Assembly: GCF_001005085.2 (NCBI RefSeq)
Contig: NZ_LBMU02000010.1
Coordinates: forward strand, 24,495-88,494
Length of the DNA: 64,000 bases
Source of the DNA: Streptomyces humi
Lineage (GTDB): Bacteria; Actinomycetota; Actinomycetes; Streptomycetales; Streptomycetaceae
Direction: 5' to 3'
Both the position numbers and the translations under genes were made by a program. Positions 1-9,268 of the stretch are shown piece after piece; position 1 is the stretch's first letter, and each line of letters opens with the position of its first letter. The notes beneath the pieces were generated by a model. That model worked only from the letters and a program-made list of their open reading frames with translations. It did no database searches and was not told the DNA's origin.

Positions 1-985
1 AGATCCCGAAGGCGTTGCCGGTGATCGTCGAGTGGGTGATGGAACCGGAGACGTAGGACAGGCCCGCGGTCGAGAACCGGGCGTCGGGCGTGGTCAGCGC
101 GCCCGAGGGCATGGCCGTGATCCCGCTGCTGTCGGAGCTGCCGTCGTCCCGCGCGTCGTCCTGCTGCGCCCGTTCACGCGCGGCCTTGCCGTGCACCTGG
201 CCGGTGTCCTCCAGCGAACCGGTGTTGGGCCGGTCGGTCCCGGTGAGGCTGAGCCCTCCGGTACGGCCGCTCCAGAACCCCAGGTTCGACAGCGCGGTGT
301 GCGTCATCCGGAACTGTCCGCCGATGGTGCGGATGTAGGCGCGGCCGTCCCGGACGTCGGTGTCGGGCTTGTCGGCCCGCGGGTTCCAGCTGGTGATCGT
401 CAACGGCGCCTGCGCGGTGCCCTGGAGGGACAGCTCGCCGCCGAAGGAGACGATGGAGACGAAGCCGCTGCGGTTGCTGGCCATCCGCAGCGTCAGTCCG
501 CCCGGGTTGGACAGCTTCAGCTTGGCGCCGACGTTGAGGTAGATGTTCTCGGTCAGAACGTACGACCCGTCCTTGCGCCGCACGAAGGTCTGCGGGGCGA
601 GTCTGAGCAGGTCGGCCACCGTGTAGGGGGCGCGGCGCTCGGTCAGCACCAGGGTGTAGCCGTTGTCGGTGTCCAGCCGGTACGGCACGGTCCACTTGGT
701 GCTTTGCAGGGGTGCCACCGAGGTGAACGCCCGTACCTGGTTGAGCCGGTGGTCCTCGTCGGCGACCAGGGCGGCCTGGGTCTCCGCGTCCTCGGAGGCC
801 GCCCGCTGCTTGTCGGCGGCCCCCTTCCCGTCCGCGTGGGCCGTGGCCGAGGTCCCCAGCAGCAGCGGCACCGCCACCGCGCAGGCGCCGAGCAGGCCCA
901 CCGCCCTGGCACCGGCCCGGCGCAGCCGCCCGGCACCCGGTCTTCTCCGCGTCACGCTTCTCCGCGTCATGAGACGTGCGGTCAT
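1..985 (-). CDS. Secreted right-handed beta-helix protein (3' part outside window)
   Basis: Reading the minus strand from the ATG at 985 gives an open frame that leaves the window at base 1, so about 328 N-terminal residues are visible. It begins with an Arg-rich n-region and a hydrophobic segment ending in ATAHA, a clear Sec signal peptide. After a polar linker come short beta-rich repeats with motifs such as GYTLVLTE, YVLTENIYLNVGAKLKLS and FRMTHTALSNLGFW, typical of parallel beta-helix (pectate-lyase-like) proteins. A full Shine-Dalgarno GGAGGTGAT lies in the last codons of the glycosyltransferase gene, whose stop is only 4 nt upstream, so the two are translated as one operon. Beta-helix proteins beside processive glycosyltransferases are often polysaccharide epimerases, lyases or binding proteins (AlgG next to Alg8 in alginate synthesis). 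Which one applies here is inference, because the C-terminal half is missing. Confidence 0.8.
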   Translation of the reverse strand, partial: MTARLMTRRSVTRRRPGAGRLRRAGARAVGLLGACAVAVPLLLGTSATAHADGKGAADKQRAASEDAETQAALVADEDHRLNQVRAFTSVAPLQSTKWTVPYRLDTDNGYTLVLTERRAPYTVADLLRLAPQTFVRRKDGSYVLTENIYLNVGAKLKLSNPGGLTLRMASNRSGFVSIVSFGGELSLQGTAQAPLTITSWNPRADKPDTDVRDGRAYIRTIGGQFRMTHTALSNLGFWSGRTGGLSLTGTDRPNTGSLEDTGQVHGKAARERAQQDDARDDGSSDSSGITAMPSGALTTPDARFSTAGLSYVSGSITHSTITGNAFGI

Positions 986-989
986 GGCC

Positions 990-2306
990 TCAGATCACCT
1001 CCGGCTGGAGCGCGGAGTGGTTCTGGGATCCGGCGGCGGGACCGGAGAGGGTGGCCGCGCTCTGCCCCTCGCCCCCGATGCTGCTGCTGTTCCGCGTGAG
1101 CCAGCCCTGCTTGTTCATGGTGACGAAGGCGTACAGCTTGATCGGCAGCGAGATCATGATGACGACGAGGGCGGTCAGCGGCAGCAGGAGGATCTCCTGC
1201 GGGTGCCGGCGCAGATGCGAGTAGCCCCGCACGGCGCGGCCGAGCAGCAGCCAGATCAGGGTGAGGACGATGCCGCGCCCGCTGAGGTCGAGCCGGCTCA
1301 GCAGCAGGTAGCCGAGGGCCATGCCCATCGTGACCGGGGTCAGCAGGATCTGTAGCACCGTGATCTTGGTGACCAGCGGGGCCCGCCACAGCCAGCCCTT
1401 GTAGAGCGCGGTCAGGTAGCAGCGGTAGGAGTTGCGGCTCCAGCGGACGCGCTGCTTCACGAACGCCCGGAAGGACGACGGGAACATGGAGAGCGCCCGC
1501 GCGGAGGACTGGTGCACCGTCCGGTAGCCGGAGGCGAGCACCAGCCAGGTCAGCCGGCCGTCGTCGCCCGCCACACAGCGGCGGCCGAGGAAGAACTCGT
1601 TCTCCAGGTTCTCCAGCACCGGCAGCACCGCCGCGCGGCGGTAGGCGGCGGTACGGCCGGAGAGGCAGGCCACCGCCCCGGCCCGGCCCATGGCCGGGAC
1701 GTAGTCGTAGTAGCGGAGGTTGACCAGCCAGTCGGCTATTCGGCGCCACACGCTGGTGGTGCGCTGGTAGACGTTCTGCTGGGTGCCCACCCCGCCGACG
1801 GTCGGATCGGCGAAGGGCATCTGCACGGCGTCCAGCAGGCCCGGTTCCCATCGGGTGTCGGAGTCCACCAGGACGACGACCTCCCCCTGGGCGGCGCGGA
1901 TGCCGACGCCGAGAGCGGAACGTTTCCCCCGGTGCTCGAAGGCGAGCACCCGGACCCGCGGGTCCTCCACGAGGGACAGCCGGTGCAGCACCTCGTGGTC
2001 GTCCACGTCGGGGACGATGATGATCTCAGCGGGATCCTGCGCTATCCAGGTCTCCAGGCATTCCAGCAGGATCTCCGGGTCTTCCCGGTACGCCGGGACC
2101 ACCACGGAGACGCTGGTACGGAAGTCGTTGACGACTGGTCTGGCGAACCGCGAGAGCACCGCTCGGTACAGCCACAGGGCCCAGACGAAGAGTCCGGCAA
2201 GCCCCAGTGGCATCAGCTCCCGCCACGAAGTCTCCCCCACAGCCTCGACGATCCACGACCAGACCTGGTCGAAGAACTCGGACAATGTTGCGTTCTCCCC
2301 CCACAT
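990..2306 (-). CDS. Processive family-2 glycosyltransferase, membrane-bound
   Basis: 438 residues. One membrane helix (about 33-52) precedes a GT-A domain, and three helices follow it (about 311-337, 346-360, 372-395). Catalytic motifs are complete: DSD at 148-150, GDD at 247-249 and QRVRW (QxxRW) at 285-289, the signature of processive enzymes such as hyaluronan synthase, cellulose synthase, NodC and Alg8. It should polymerise a nucleotide-sugar at the cytoplasmic face and extrude the chain. The sugar cannot be read from the sequence. The gene is translationally linked to the secreted beta-helix gene downstream. Start choice is uncertain: the ATG at 2306 has no Shine-Dalgarno, while a TTG at 2285 sits 8 nt after GGGGGAG and may be the true start. 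There is no polysaccharide deacetylase domain, unlike MatB-type proteins. Confidence 0.88.
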   Translation of the reverse strand: MWGENATLSEFFDQVWSWIVEAVGETSWRELMPLGLAGLFVWALWLYRAVLSRFARPVVNDFRTSVSVVVPAYREDPEILLECLETWIAQDPAEIIIVPDVDDHEVLHRLSLVEDPRVRVLAFEHRGKRSALGVGIRAAQGEVVVLVDSDTRWEPGLLDAVQMPFADPTVGGVGTQQNVYQRTTSVWRRIADWLVNLRYYDYVPAMGRAGAVACLSGRTAAYRRAAVLPVLENLENEFFLGRRCVAGDDGRLTWLVLASGYRTVHQSSARALSMFPSSFRAFVKQRVRWSRNSYRCYLTALYKGWLWRAPLVTKITVLQILLTPVTMGMALGYLLLSRLDLSGRGIVLTLIWLLLGRAVRGYSHLRRHPQEILLLPLTALVVIMISLPIKLYAFVTMNKQGWLTRNSSSIGGEGQSAATLSGPAAGSQNHSALQPEVI

Positions 2307-2523
2307 AGCACGATCGCCGCGGTCCGAAAACAGTCAGAACCGGGCACTGCTCGAGCGATGCTAGGAGATCTTGAATGAACAGGGGACACACGAGACACAA
2401 ACTTCACACACAGAATCTGCACGAAACACGGTCGCGCCGTATTGCCCGAAACGGCCGCAGGGCGTGGGGAATTGGGCGGCCGGCCCCCACGCGCCCGCGG
2501 ACGACCGCCGGTCCGGCGCCCGG

Positions 2524-4551
2524 TCAGTCGCCGAGCGCCGCCTTCAGCCGCTCCGGATCGGTGGTCGGGGCGTCACAGGTGAAGTTGCGGCAGACGTACG
2601 CGGTCGCCGCGCCGCCGACGAGCGGCCGGTCGGCGAGCAGCGGGAACTCGTCGCCCCCCGGCGTCCCCACGGCCACCACCGCGCCGGGCGCGGTACCGAG
2701 AAGCGCGGTGCGGTGCAGGGCCGCCGTGTCCCGGTCCCCAGCCGCCGGCCCGACGATCGCGACCTCGCGCGGTCCGTCGAGCAGCGCCTCGGCGACGGCC
2801 AGCCCCCAGCCGACGAACCGCGGCACCCGCGGCCCGAGCGTCCCGACCACGCCCAACGCCCGCTCCGCCGCGGCGCGATGGGGTTCGGAGCCGGTGTGGG
2901 CCGCGTAGCCCAGCAGGGCGCCCGCGGCGGCGGACCAGCCGGACGGGGTGGCGTTGTCGGTCGGGTCCTGGGGGCGGCGGATGAGCCGTTCGGCGTCCGA
3001 CGCGGTGTCGTAGAGGGCGCCGGTCTCCCCGTCGGCGAAACGGGCCAGGACGTGGTCGAGCAGCAGCCCGGCGAAGTCCAGCCAGACGCCCTCGCCGGTC
3101 ACCGACGCGAGCGCGAGGAACCCCTCGGCGACATCGCCGTAGTCCTCCAGCACGCCCGCGTTGGCGCCGACATGGCCGTCCCGGCTGGTCCGGGCGAGCC
3201 GGGCGTGGTCGTCCAGGTGCAGTCGTACGAGGAGATCCGCGGCGCCGACGGCGGCCTCGACCAGGTCCGGGCGGTCGAAGTAGGCGCCGGTCTCGGCGAG
3301 CGCGGCCACGGCGAGGCCGTTCCAGGCGGCGACGACCTTGTCGTCACGGCCGGGGGCGGGGCGCTCGGCCCGCTTCGCGAGCAGCCGCCGCTTCACGGAC
3401 TCGATCTTCTCCGCGTCGAACACACCTTCCTGCTGCGGGAGTTGAAGGACCGACTGGCCGTGCTCGAAGGTGCCCTCCGGTGTGACGCCGAAGTACCGGG
3501 CGGCGAGGTCCGCGTCGTCACCGAGGGCCTCGTCGAACTGCGCGGGCGTCCAGACGTAGTACGCCCCCTCGACGTGCTCACCGGTCCCGTCGTCGCTGTC
3601 GGCGTCCAGGGCGGAGGCGAACCCGCCCTCGGCGGTGCGCAGTTCGCGGACCATGAAGTCGGCGGTCTCCAGCGCGACCCGGCGGGCGAGCGCGGACCCG
3701 GTGGCCCGCCACAGGTGGGCGTAGGCGCGGCACAGCAGGGCGTTGTCGTACAGCATCTTCTCGAAGTGCGGGACGACCCAGTCGCGGTCGACGGAGTAGC
3801 GGGCGAAGCCGCCGCCGAGCTGGTCGTAGAGGCCGCCGCGGGCCATGCGCTCGCAGGTGTCCGCGGCCATCTGGAGGGCGCCGTCGGCGCCGGTGCGGGC
3901 GTGGTGCCGCAACAGGAACTCGACGACCATGGACGGCGGGAACTTGGGGGCGCCGCCGAACCCGCCGCGCTGCGGGTCGTACTCGCGGGTGAGGCCGAGC
4001 AGGGCCTGCGCGAGTTCCTGCTCGCCGGGCGGCCGGGTGCCCTGGTGGCTGATCTCGCGCTGGGCGAGATCCCGGACGATCTTCCCGGCGACCTCGGCGA
4101 CCTCGTCCCGCCGGTCGGCCCAGGCGCTCCGGACGCCTTCCAGTACCTGCCGGAAGGAGGGCATGCCGTGCCGCGGGGCGGGCGGGAAGTAGGTGCCGAA
4201 GTAGAAGGGTTCGGCGTCCGGGGTCAGGAAGACGGTCATGGGCCAGCCGCCCTGCCCGGTGGCCGCCTGCACGGCCTCCATGTAGACGGCATCCACGTCC
4301 GGCCGCTCTTCACGGTCGACCTTGACACTGACGAAGTGCTCGTTGAGGAAGTCGGCGGTGGTCCGGTCCTCGAAGGACTCGTGGGCCATCACGTGGCACC
4401 AGTGACAAGAGCTGTAACCGACGCTCAGCAGGACGGGTTTGTTCGCGGTCCGCGCGGCCTCGAAGGCTTCGGCCGACCAGGGCCACCAGTCGACGGGGTT
4501 GTCGGCGTGCTGGAGCAGGTACGGGGACGTCTCATGGGCCAGTCGGTTCAC
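2524..4551 (-). CDS. DUF255 thioredoxin-fold protein (YyaL/SSP411 family)
   Basis: 675 residues, the usual length of the family also called spermatogenesis-associated protein 20. The N-terminal DUF255 region is thioredoxin-like: conserved [19 protein letters not shown] at 4-22, and a CHWC active-site-like motif at 49-52. It is followed by an (alpha/alpha)6 barrel resembling N-acylglucosamine 2-epimerases and glycoside hydrolases. The family is widespread but its biochemical role is not established; I infer a redox or carbohydrate-linked function only from the fold. Translation starts at a GTG (4551). The first 20 bases overlap the 3' end of the upstream ArsR-like regulator gene, so the two are probably cotranscribed and translationally coupled. 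Confidence 0.85.
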   Translation of the reverse strand: MNRLAHETSPYLLQHADNPVDWWPWSAEAFEAARTANKPVLLSVGYSSCHWCHVMAHESFEDRTTADFLNEHFVSVKVDREERPDVDAVYMEAVQAATGQGGWPMTVFLTPDAEPFYFGTYFPPAPRHGMPSFRQVLEGVRSAWADRRDEVAEVAGKIVRDLAQREISHQGTRPPGEQELAQALLGLTREYDPQRGGFGGAPKFPPSMVVEFLLRHHARTGADGALQMAADTCERMARGGLYDQLGGGFARYSVDRDWVVPHFEKMLYDNALLCRAYAHLWRATGSALARRVALETADFMVRELRTAEGGFASALDADSDDGTGEHVEGAYYVWTPAQFDEALGDDADLAARYFGVTPEGTFEHGQSVLQLPQQEGVFDAEKIESVKRRLLAKRAERPAPGRDDKVVAAWNGLAVAALAETGAYFDRPDLVEAAVGAADLLVRLHLDDHARLARTSRDGHVGANAGVLEDYGDVAEGFLALASVTGEGVWLDFAGLLLDHVLARFADGETGALYDTASDAERLIRRPQDPTDNATPSGWSAAAGALLGYAAHTGSEPHRAAAERALGVVGTLGPRVPRFVGWGLAVAEALLDGPREVAIVGPAAGDRDTAALHRTALLGTAPGAVVAVGTPGGDEFPLLADRPLVGGAATAYVCRNFTCDAPTTDPERLKAALGD

Positions 4552-5131
4552 CGTTCCACTCTCCCACGGGCCCGGGCGCCGCGTAGAAACGCATGTCGAC
4601 CGGGCGCGCCCCCTCGGTGGCGGTCTCTCGGGAGTGGGCGTAGCGGTCGAGGAGGGTCCGGTACTCGCGCATGAAGGCGAGGAACTCCTCCTTGGTCAGC
4701 CAGGTTCCGTACCGCTGCACCTGGGCCCATCCCTCCGGGCCCCGGTACTCCCGGTGGGCGCGGCGGAAGAGTTCGGTGTCGACGTCGATCTTGAGCATGG
4801 CGAGCTGCCTGGCGGCGTCGTACTCGTCCGGGGCCATCGTCGCGGGGTCGGGCGTGGTGTGGTTGAAGGGCAGGCTCCGCCACCAGCGCTCCCGCCCCCG
4901 CGACTTCTCCGGGATCTCCTCGATGAGCTTCTGCTCGGCGAGTTTGCGCAGGTGGTAGCTGGTGGTGCCGGAGCTCTCGCCGAGTTCGCGGGCGAGCACG
5001 GTCGAGTTGGCCTCGGCGTGCCGGTGCAGGTAGTCGAGGATGCGGCGGCGCAGCGGGTTGCCGAGGGACTTGTAGAGGGCGGTGCGCTCCAGGCTGGTCA
5101 GCTCGGGCGGTTCGGGCGTGCCGTCGGTCAT
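4532..5131 (-). CDS. ArsR-like winged-helix transcriptional regulator
   Basis: 199 residues from the ATG at 5131. An upstream in-frame start at 5266 is rejected because it would run through the divergent promoter. Residues about 13-85 form a winged helix of the HTH_20/ArsR type: [18 protein letters not shown], then [21 protein letters not shown] as recognition helix region, then a basic wing. The C-terminal 110 residues are helical, as in the class whose second half binds an unknown signal or dimerises. There are no metal-binding Cys pairs, so metal sensing is unlikely. The gene overlaps the following DUF255 gene by 20 bases and is divergent from the membrane protein at 5317. The perfect palindrome between them (5190-5205) is a plausible operator for both directions. 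Confidence 0.85.
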   Translation of the reverse strand: MTDGTPEPPELTSLERTALYKSLGNPLRRRILDYLHRHAEANSTVLARELGESSGTTSYHLRKLAEQKLIEEIPEKSRGRERWWRSLPFNHTTPDPATMAPDEYDAARQLAMLKIDVDTELFRRAHREYRGPEGWAQVQRYGTWLTKEEFLAFMREYRTLLDRYAHSRETATEGARPVDMRFYAAPGPVGEWNGEPTGP

Positions 5132-5186
5132 GCGGTCACCGTAACCCTGAGAACCCTGAGCCGTCCCTGATGTCTGCCGAATTTTC

Positions 5187-5215
5187 TTTGCAGAGTTTTC
5201 TCTGCGGTCTAGTGT
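5187..5215 (+). promoter_or_regulatory. Promoter with embedded palindromic operator
   Basis: GCAGAG-TTTT-CTCTGC at 5190-5205 is a perfect inverted repeat with 6-bp arms. It is overlaid by a direct repeat TTTTCTTTGC/TTTTCTCTGC (5182-5191 and 5196-5205). A -35-like TTTGCA (5187-5192) and -10-like TAGTGT (5210-5215), 17 bp apart, bracket it, so a bound repressor would block the promoter of the membrane-protein gene. The neighbouring ArsR-like protein is the obvious candidate ligand (inference). Confidence 0.55.
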
Positions 5216-5316
5216 GGGGGCGTGCGGATTGGACCGGCACGGACGGGACAACCGAGGACGGAACAAGCCGGGGGGCGATCACGTTGCAGGAGACGACTAC
5301 GACGAAGGCGCGGCTG

Positions 5317-5709
5317 ATGAAGCGGACGAAGCGGTGGGCACTGATCCTGCTCGGCTCCTCCGCCGTGCTGCTCGTGCCGTGGATGGTGGTGCTGGCGGTG
5401 ACGCTGCCCGCCAGCACCGAGGTGCACAACTGGTCGCTGGCCTGGATCGGGCTGGACGTCCTGATGGCGGCGGGCTGCGCGGCGACGGCGGTCCTGGGCC
5501 TGCTGGGCGACGCACGGGCCCGCCTCACCGCCTCGGCGACGGCATCGGTGGCCGTCCTGGACGCGTGGTTCGACATAACGACCTCACCGGTGGGCCGGGC
5601 GCTCGTGGAGGCTCTGGCGAGCGCGGTGGCGGAAGCGGGTCTGGCCGTGGCGTGCGTGTTCCTGGCGCTGTCGAAGGGACGGCAGAGCGAGCCCGTGCCC
5701 CGGGGCTGA
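5317..5709 (+). CDS. Four-helix integral membrane protein, unknown function
   Basis: 130 residues from the ATG at 5317, which has GAAGG 8 nt upstream; a TTG at 5284 would add 11 residues. Four hydrophobic segments are visible: WALILLGSSAVLLVPWMVVLAV, the segment around WIGLDVLMAAGCAATAVLGLL, a third around the TASATASVAVLDAWFDITTS stretch, and a C-terminal AEAGLAVACVFLALS. The LDV and DAWFDITTS elements look conserved rather than random. I do not recognise an enzymatic motif. It is divergent from an ArsR-like regulator and preceded by a strong palindrome, so it is probably a regulated target of that protein. The leader would be about 95 nt if transcription starts just after the -10 at 5210-5215. 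Confidence 0.7.
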   Translation: MKRTKRWALILLGSSAVLLVPWMVVLAVTLPASTEVHNWSLAWIGLDVLMAAGCAATAVLGLLGDARARLTASATASVAVLDAWFDITTSPVGRALVEALASAVAEAGLAVACVFLALSKGRQSEPVPRG

Positions 5710-5799
5710 CGCGCCCGGGATGATCCCGCCCTCTCGCAACTTCGCCTCCTCCGAAGGACACTCGTAGGCAACGGAGTTACCGCTGGAGGGGGACGGGAC

Positions 5800-8700
5800 A
5801 TGCGGGACGCCCACCGGGCGGAGGCCGACCGGCTGCTGGTACGGGCCGTGGAGGAGGAGGTCCGCCGCTCCGGCGGGCGCGTCGACGGACAACTGCTCCT
5901 GTCACGGGCACGCGCGGGCATGGAGACCATGGCGCGGTCGGCCACCGAGGAGTACACGTCGTACACCCACGCGCTGGACGAGACGGAGGCGGGCCGGCAG
6001 AGCTTCGGGCAGCGCTACGCCAGAGAGGGCGGCGGAACTCCCTTGCTGGTCGCGGCGGTCGCCGCGGTCGCTGCCACCGTCGCCGACCTCTCCCTGGGCA
6101 CCGGGGCGGCCACGGCGCTCGGCGCGGGTGCGGTGGTCGGGGTGATCGGCGCCGCGGCCACCGTGGTCAAGGTCGCCGGTTCCCATCTGCCGGCCGCTCA
6201 TCACCACGCCGGCGCGGCCGGTCAGCCCGGCGGACCCGAGCAGTTGCGGCTGGAGTGGCTGACCGCGCTCGAGGTGCGGGGCATCCGTCCGTTCCTCGAC
6301 CAGCAGCGGGTGCTCAGCGCCTCCACGGGACCGAAGAAACAGGGCCCCGGGCTGCGCGGCACGGACAAGAGCGCGGCGGCCCGCCGACGGACGGTGCTCC
6401 AGCAGTCGTTCGGCCAGCTGCCCGACCAGGCGGGCCCGTTCGCCGGCCGGCAGCAGGAGCTGGCTCGGATCCGGCAGTGGGCGCAGGCGGCCCGGGCGGC
6501 CACGGAGACGCGTCCGACGGTCGTCGTCCTGCACGGCGAGCCGGGTTCCGGCCGTACGACCCTCGCGGTCCGGGCCACCCACGAACTGAAGGACCTCTTC
6601 CGGGGCGCGGTGGTGGTGGATCTGCGCGGCGGCAGCCGGGACGAACCACCGCTGCCCACCCGGGACGCCCTGCTGCATCTGCTCAACCGGCTGGGCGCGC
6701 CGCGCGAGCAGTTGCTGTTCCGTGAGCGTTCCTCGCCCGACCAGCAGGTGAAGCGGCTGAGCGAGCTGTACCACCAGCACCTCACGGGGCTGCCGGTGAC
6801 GATCGTGCTGGACGACGCCTGTGACGCCGAGCAGGTGCGCACGCTGATCCCCGAGCGGTCCGACAGCCTGGTCCTGGTCACCGCCCGGGAGCAGCTGGAC
6901 CTGCCGGCCGACCTCCCGGCCTGGGTGCACCAGCTGCCGGTGACCGCGCTGGACGCGGCGGGCGCCGAGGAGCTGCTCGACGCCGCGGCGCGGGAGACGA
7001 CGGGTCCGTACGACGCGCAGTCGGCGGACCGGATCCGGGAGCTGTGCGGCGGGCTGCCGCTGGCCCTGCGGATCGCGGGTTCCTCGCTGGGCGCGGACAC
7101 ACCGTCGGGCGCGCGTTCCCCGGACCGGCTGGCCGCCGATCTCGGTGCGTACGGGCCGGTGGAGCCGGTGGAGCGGGCGCTGTGGCTGCGTTACACCGAC
7201 CAGCCGGAGACCGGGCGCCGGCTGCTGCGGAGGCTGGCGCTGGCCGGGCGGGCCTCGCTCGGCGCGGCGGCCGCGGCCTCCCTGCTGGCCACCGACGAGG
7301 CGGAGGCGACCCGTCAGCTGGTCGCCCTGGCCGGGGCCGGTCTGATCGACCATGTCCGCGGCAGCCGGTACCGGCTGCACGACCTGGTCCGCTCCTTCGC
7401 CCAGGCCCGCCTGCTGGACGAGGAGGAGGCGGCCGACCGGACGGCCGCGCAGGAGCGGCTGATCGTGAACTACGCGGAGCTCGCGGACTCCGTGCTGCGC
7501 CTGGTGGACGGCAACATGTCGACCCGCTCGGACCGGTTCAGCCCGCACGGCTTCACCTCGCTCGACGAGGCGCTGCGCTGGCTGGACGACGAGTCGAGTT
7601 TCATCACGGCCGCGCTCCGGCACGCCGAGGGTGTCGACGAGACCGCCGTGCAGAACCTGCTGGGCGCCCTGTGCGACTACTGCCTGCTGCGGGGCGACCT
7701 GTACCGGCTGGGCGAGATCAGTGAGCTGGCGCAGGCGGTGGACCAGGGGCTGATGGTCCGTTCCGTGCAGTGGCGCACGGGTATCGCGGCCCGTCAGCTG
7801 GGCGAACTGGACAAGGCCCGCACCACCCTCGCCTCGGTCGTCGACCTCTACATGGAGGCGCACCACGACGCGGGCGCGGCCCGCGCCCTGTGCTCGCTCG
7901 GGATCACCCTGCACCACCAGGGCCAGCTCACGGAGGCGGCGGCCAGGCTCCAGGAGGCCCTGGACCTCCAGGCGGCGCCCGAGCTGGCCACCGACCGGGC
8001 CTGGACGATGCACGCCCTGGCGGCGGTGCAGCGCGACCGTGCCCGGCTGTCGGAGGCCCTGGACCTGCTCACCCGTTCGCTCGTGCTGCACCGGGAGGGC
8101 GGCTCGGTGCACGGGGAGGCCTGGGCGCACTTCCAGCTGGGCCAGCTGGCGCTGCGGATGGGGGACGTACCGCGTGCGGAGCGGGAGCTGGGGGCAGCGC
8201 TGGAGCGTTACGGCCGTACCCGGGACGCGCGGGGCGAGGCCTGGGCGCTGACCCAGCTGGCGCGGGCCCGGCTGGTGGACGGGGACACGTCGCCGGCGGT
8301 CGACGGACTGCGCCGGGCCGCCGTCCGCCACCGGGACAACGAGGACGCGCGCGGCGAGGCGTGGACCGTCTACTACCTGGGCCAGGCCCTGGAGGAGGCG
8401 GGCACCCTGGACGAGGCGGTCCGGGAGCTGGAGCGTTCCCGGACCATGTTCTCCCGGATGCGGGACGTGTACGGCCTGGCGTGCGCCCGGCACCACTCGG
8501 CGCGGGTCACCCGCGACCAGCGGGCGGCCCAGACCGGCTCGCTGCGCAACTCCGGTTTCGCCCGGCAGCTGCTCGTCGACGCCCGTGCCGACTTCCAGCG
8601 CATCGGCGTCGCCCACGGTGAGGCGTGGACGTGTCTGGAGCTGGCCGTGGTGGACGCCGGCAACGCCCGCACCCAGCAGGCACTGGGCCTGTGCGACGAG

Positions 8701-9018
8701 GCGGTGACCCTGTTCGCCTCGTACGGGGACCGCCGCGGTGAGGACTGGGCGCGTTTCCTGCGCTGCACCCTGCTGCCCTACGCCGCGCCCGGCGGCACGG
8801 AGGTGGGCACCGCGGTAGCCCAGGAGGACCTGGCCCAGCTCGCCCGCGCCCGGCATCCGCTGCGCGACGAGAAGCTGGCCGAGTACGTCACGGCGTACGG
8901 GCTGCTCCTGGAGCGCGGCGTGAGCCTGGAGTCGGGGTGGCAGGCCTGGCGCCTGGGCATGGTGCCCGGCCGGCACGCCCGTGAGGTGATGGGGGTGCCG
9001 GTGCCGGGCGGGGCGTGA
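5800..9018 (+). CDS. STAND NTPase with N-terminal membrane-like domain and C-terminal TPRs
   Basis: 1072 residues. Residues 1-75 are charged and helical; about 80-125 form two Ala/Val/Gly-rich hydrophobic stretches that could span or insert into a membrane. Residues about 215-450 are an NB-ARC-type NTPase: Walker A GEPGSGRTT at 246-254, Walker B VTIVLDD near 333-339, and GLPLAL at 418-423, the signature of AfsR- and plant R-protein-like STAND switches. A winged-helix-like region follows, then TPR-type helical repeats from about 590 to 1030 (repeated GEAW...LGQ motifs). There is no SARP DNA-binding domain, so it is not an AfsR orthologue. The predicted role is an ATP-dependent signalling switch; the ligand is unknown. 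No nuclease, TIR or protease effector is encoded beside it. A defence role is possible but unsupported by context, since neighbours are core metabolic genes. Confidence 0.85.
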   Translation: MRDAHRAEADRLLVRAVEEEVRRSGGRVDGQLLLSRARAGMETMARSATEEYTSYTHALDETEAGRQSFGQRYAREGGGTPLLVAAVAAVAATVADLSLGTGAATALGAGAVVGVIGAAATVVKVAGSHLPAAHHHAGAAGQPGGPEQLRLEWLTALEVRGIRPFLDQQRVLSASTGPKKQGPGLRGTDKSAAARRRTVLQQSFGQLPDQAGPFAGRQQELARIRQWAQAARAATETRPTVVVLHGEPGSGRTTLAVRATHELKDLFRGAVVVDLRGGSRDEPPLPTRDALLHLLNRLGAPREQLLFRERSSPDQQVKRLSELYHQHLTGLPVTIVLDDACDAEQVRTLIPERSDSLVLVTAREQLDLPADLPAWVHQLPVTALDAAGAEELLDAAARETTGPYDAQSADRIRELCGGLPLALRIAGSSLGADTPSGARSPDRLAADLGAYGPVEPVERALWLRYTDQPETGRRLLRRLALAGRASLGAAAAASLLATDEAEATRQLVALAGAGLIDHVRGSRYRLHDLVRSFAQARLLDEEEAADRTAAQERLIVNYAELADSVLRLVDGNMSTRSDRFSPHGFTSLDEALRWLDDESSFITAALRHAEGVDETAVQNLLGALCDYCLLRGDLYRLGEISELAQAVDQGLMVRSVQWRTGIAARQLGELDKARTTLASVVDLYMEAHHDAGAARALCSLGITLHHQGQLTEAAARLQEALDLQAAPELATDRAWTMHALAAVQRDRARLSEALDLLTRSLVLHREGGSVHGEAWAHFQLGQLALRMGDVPRAERELGAALERYGRTRDARGEAWALTQLARARLVDGDTSPAVDGLRRAAVRHRDNEDARGEAWTVYYLGQALEEAGTLDEAVRELERSRTMFSRMRDVYGLACARHHSARVTRDQRAAQTGSLRNSGFARQLLVDARADFQRIGVAHGEAWTCLELAVVDAGNARTQQALGLCDEAVTLFASYGDRRGEDWARFLRCTLLPYAAPGGTEVGTAVAQEDLAQLARARHPLRDEKLAEYVTAYGLLLERGVSLESGWQAWRLGMVPGRHAREVMGVPVPGGA

Positions 9019-9024
9019 CGCGGG

Positions 9025-9267
9025 TCAGCCCTTGGGGCGTGCCGCGGGGGACCCCGGGTCGGCCTTGGCCGCCGGGGACCCCTTGGACTCCTTGGACTCC
9101 TTGAAGTCGACCTTCTGCATGTGCTTGCTCATGGACTTCATCAGGCCCCAGACCGCCAGGGCCATCACCGCGAAGACGATGAAGCCGAGGACGCCGGGGG
9201 TGACCTTGTTCTCGTCGACCTCCTTGGCGAGGGGGACGAGGTGCGTCAGTGCCAGGCTTGCGCTCAT
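9025..9267 (-). CDS. Small single-pass membrane protein downstream of mca
   Basis: 80 residues from the ATG at 9267, one base after the mca stop (TGA-C-ATG), so it depends on translational coupling to mca; there is no independent Shine-Dalgarno. One membrane helix (VLGFIVFAVMALAVWGLM, about 25-42) is followed by a Lys/Ser-rich cytoplasmic tail with repeated KES and a Pro/Ala-rich end. The function is unknown. The conserved pairing with mycothiol amidase suggests a link to mycothiol detoxification or simply a stable core operon. It convergently faces the STAND gene with only 6 bases between the stops. Confidence 0.8.
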   Translation of the reverse strand: MSASLALTHLVPLAKEVDENKVTPGVLGFIVFAVMALAVWGLMKSMSKHMQKVDFKESKESKGSPAAKADPGSPAARPKG

Positions 9268-9268
9268 G

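Noticed and set aside
5902..8976. 1024-residue minus-strand open frame
   Set aside because: Antisense shadow of the STAND gene, with low-complexity Gln/Arg/Gly sequence.
5800..9018. AfsR/SARP pathway regulator
   Set aside because: NB-ARC and TPR parts match, but there is no SARP winged-helix or BTAD region and no cluster nearby.
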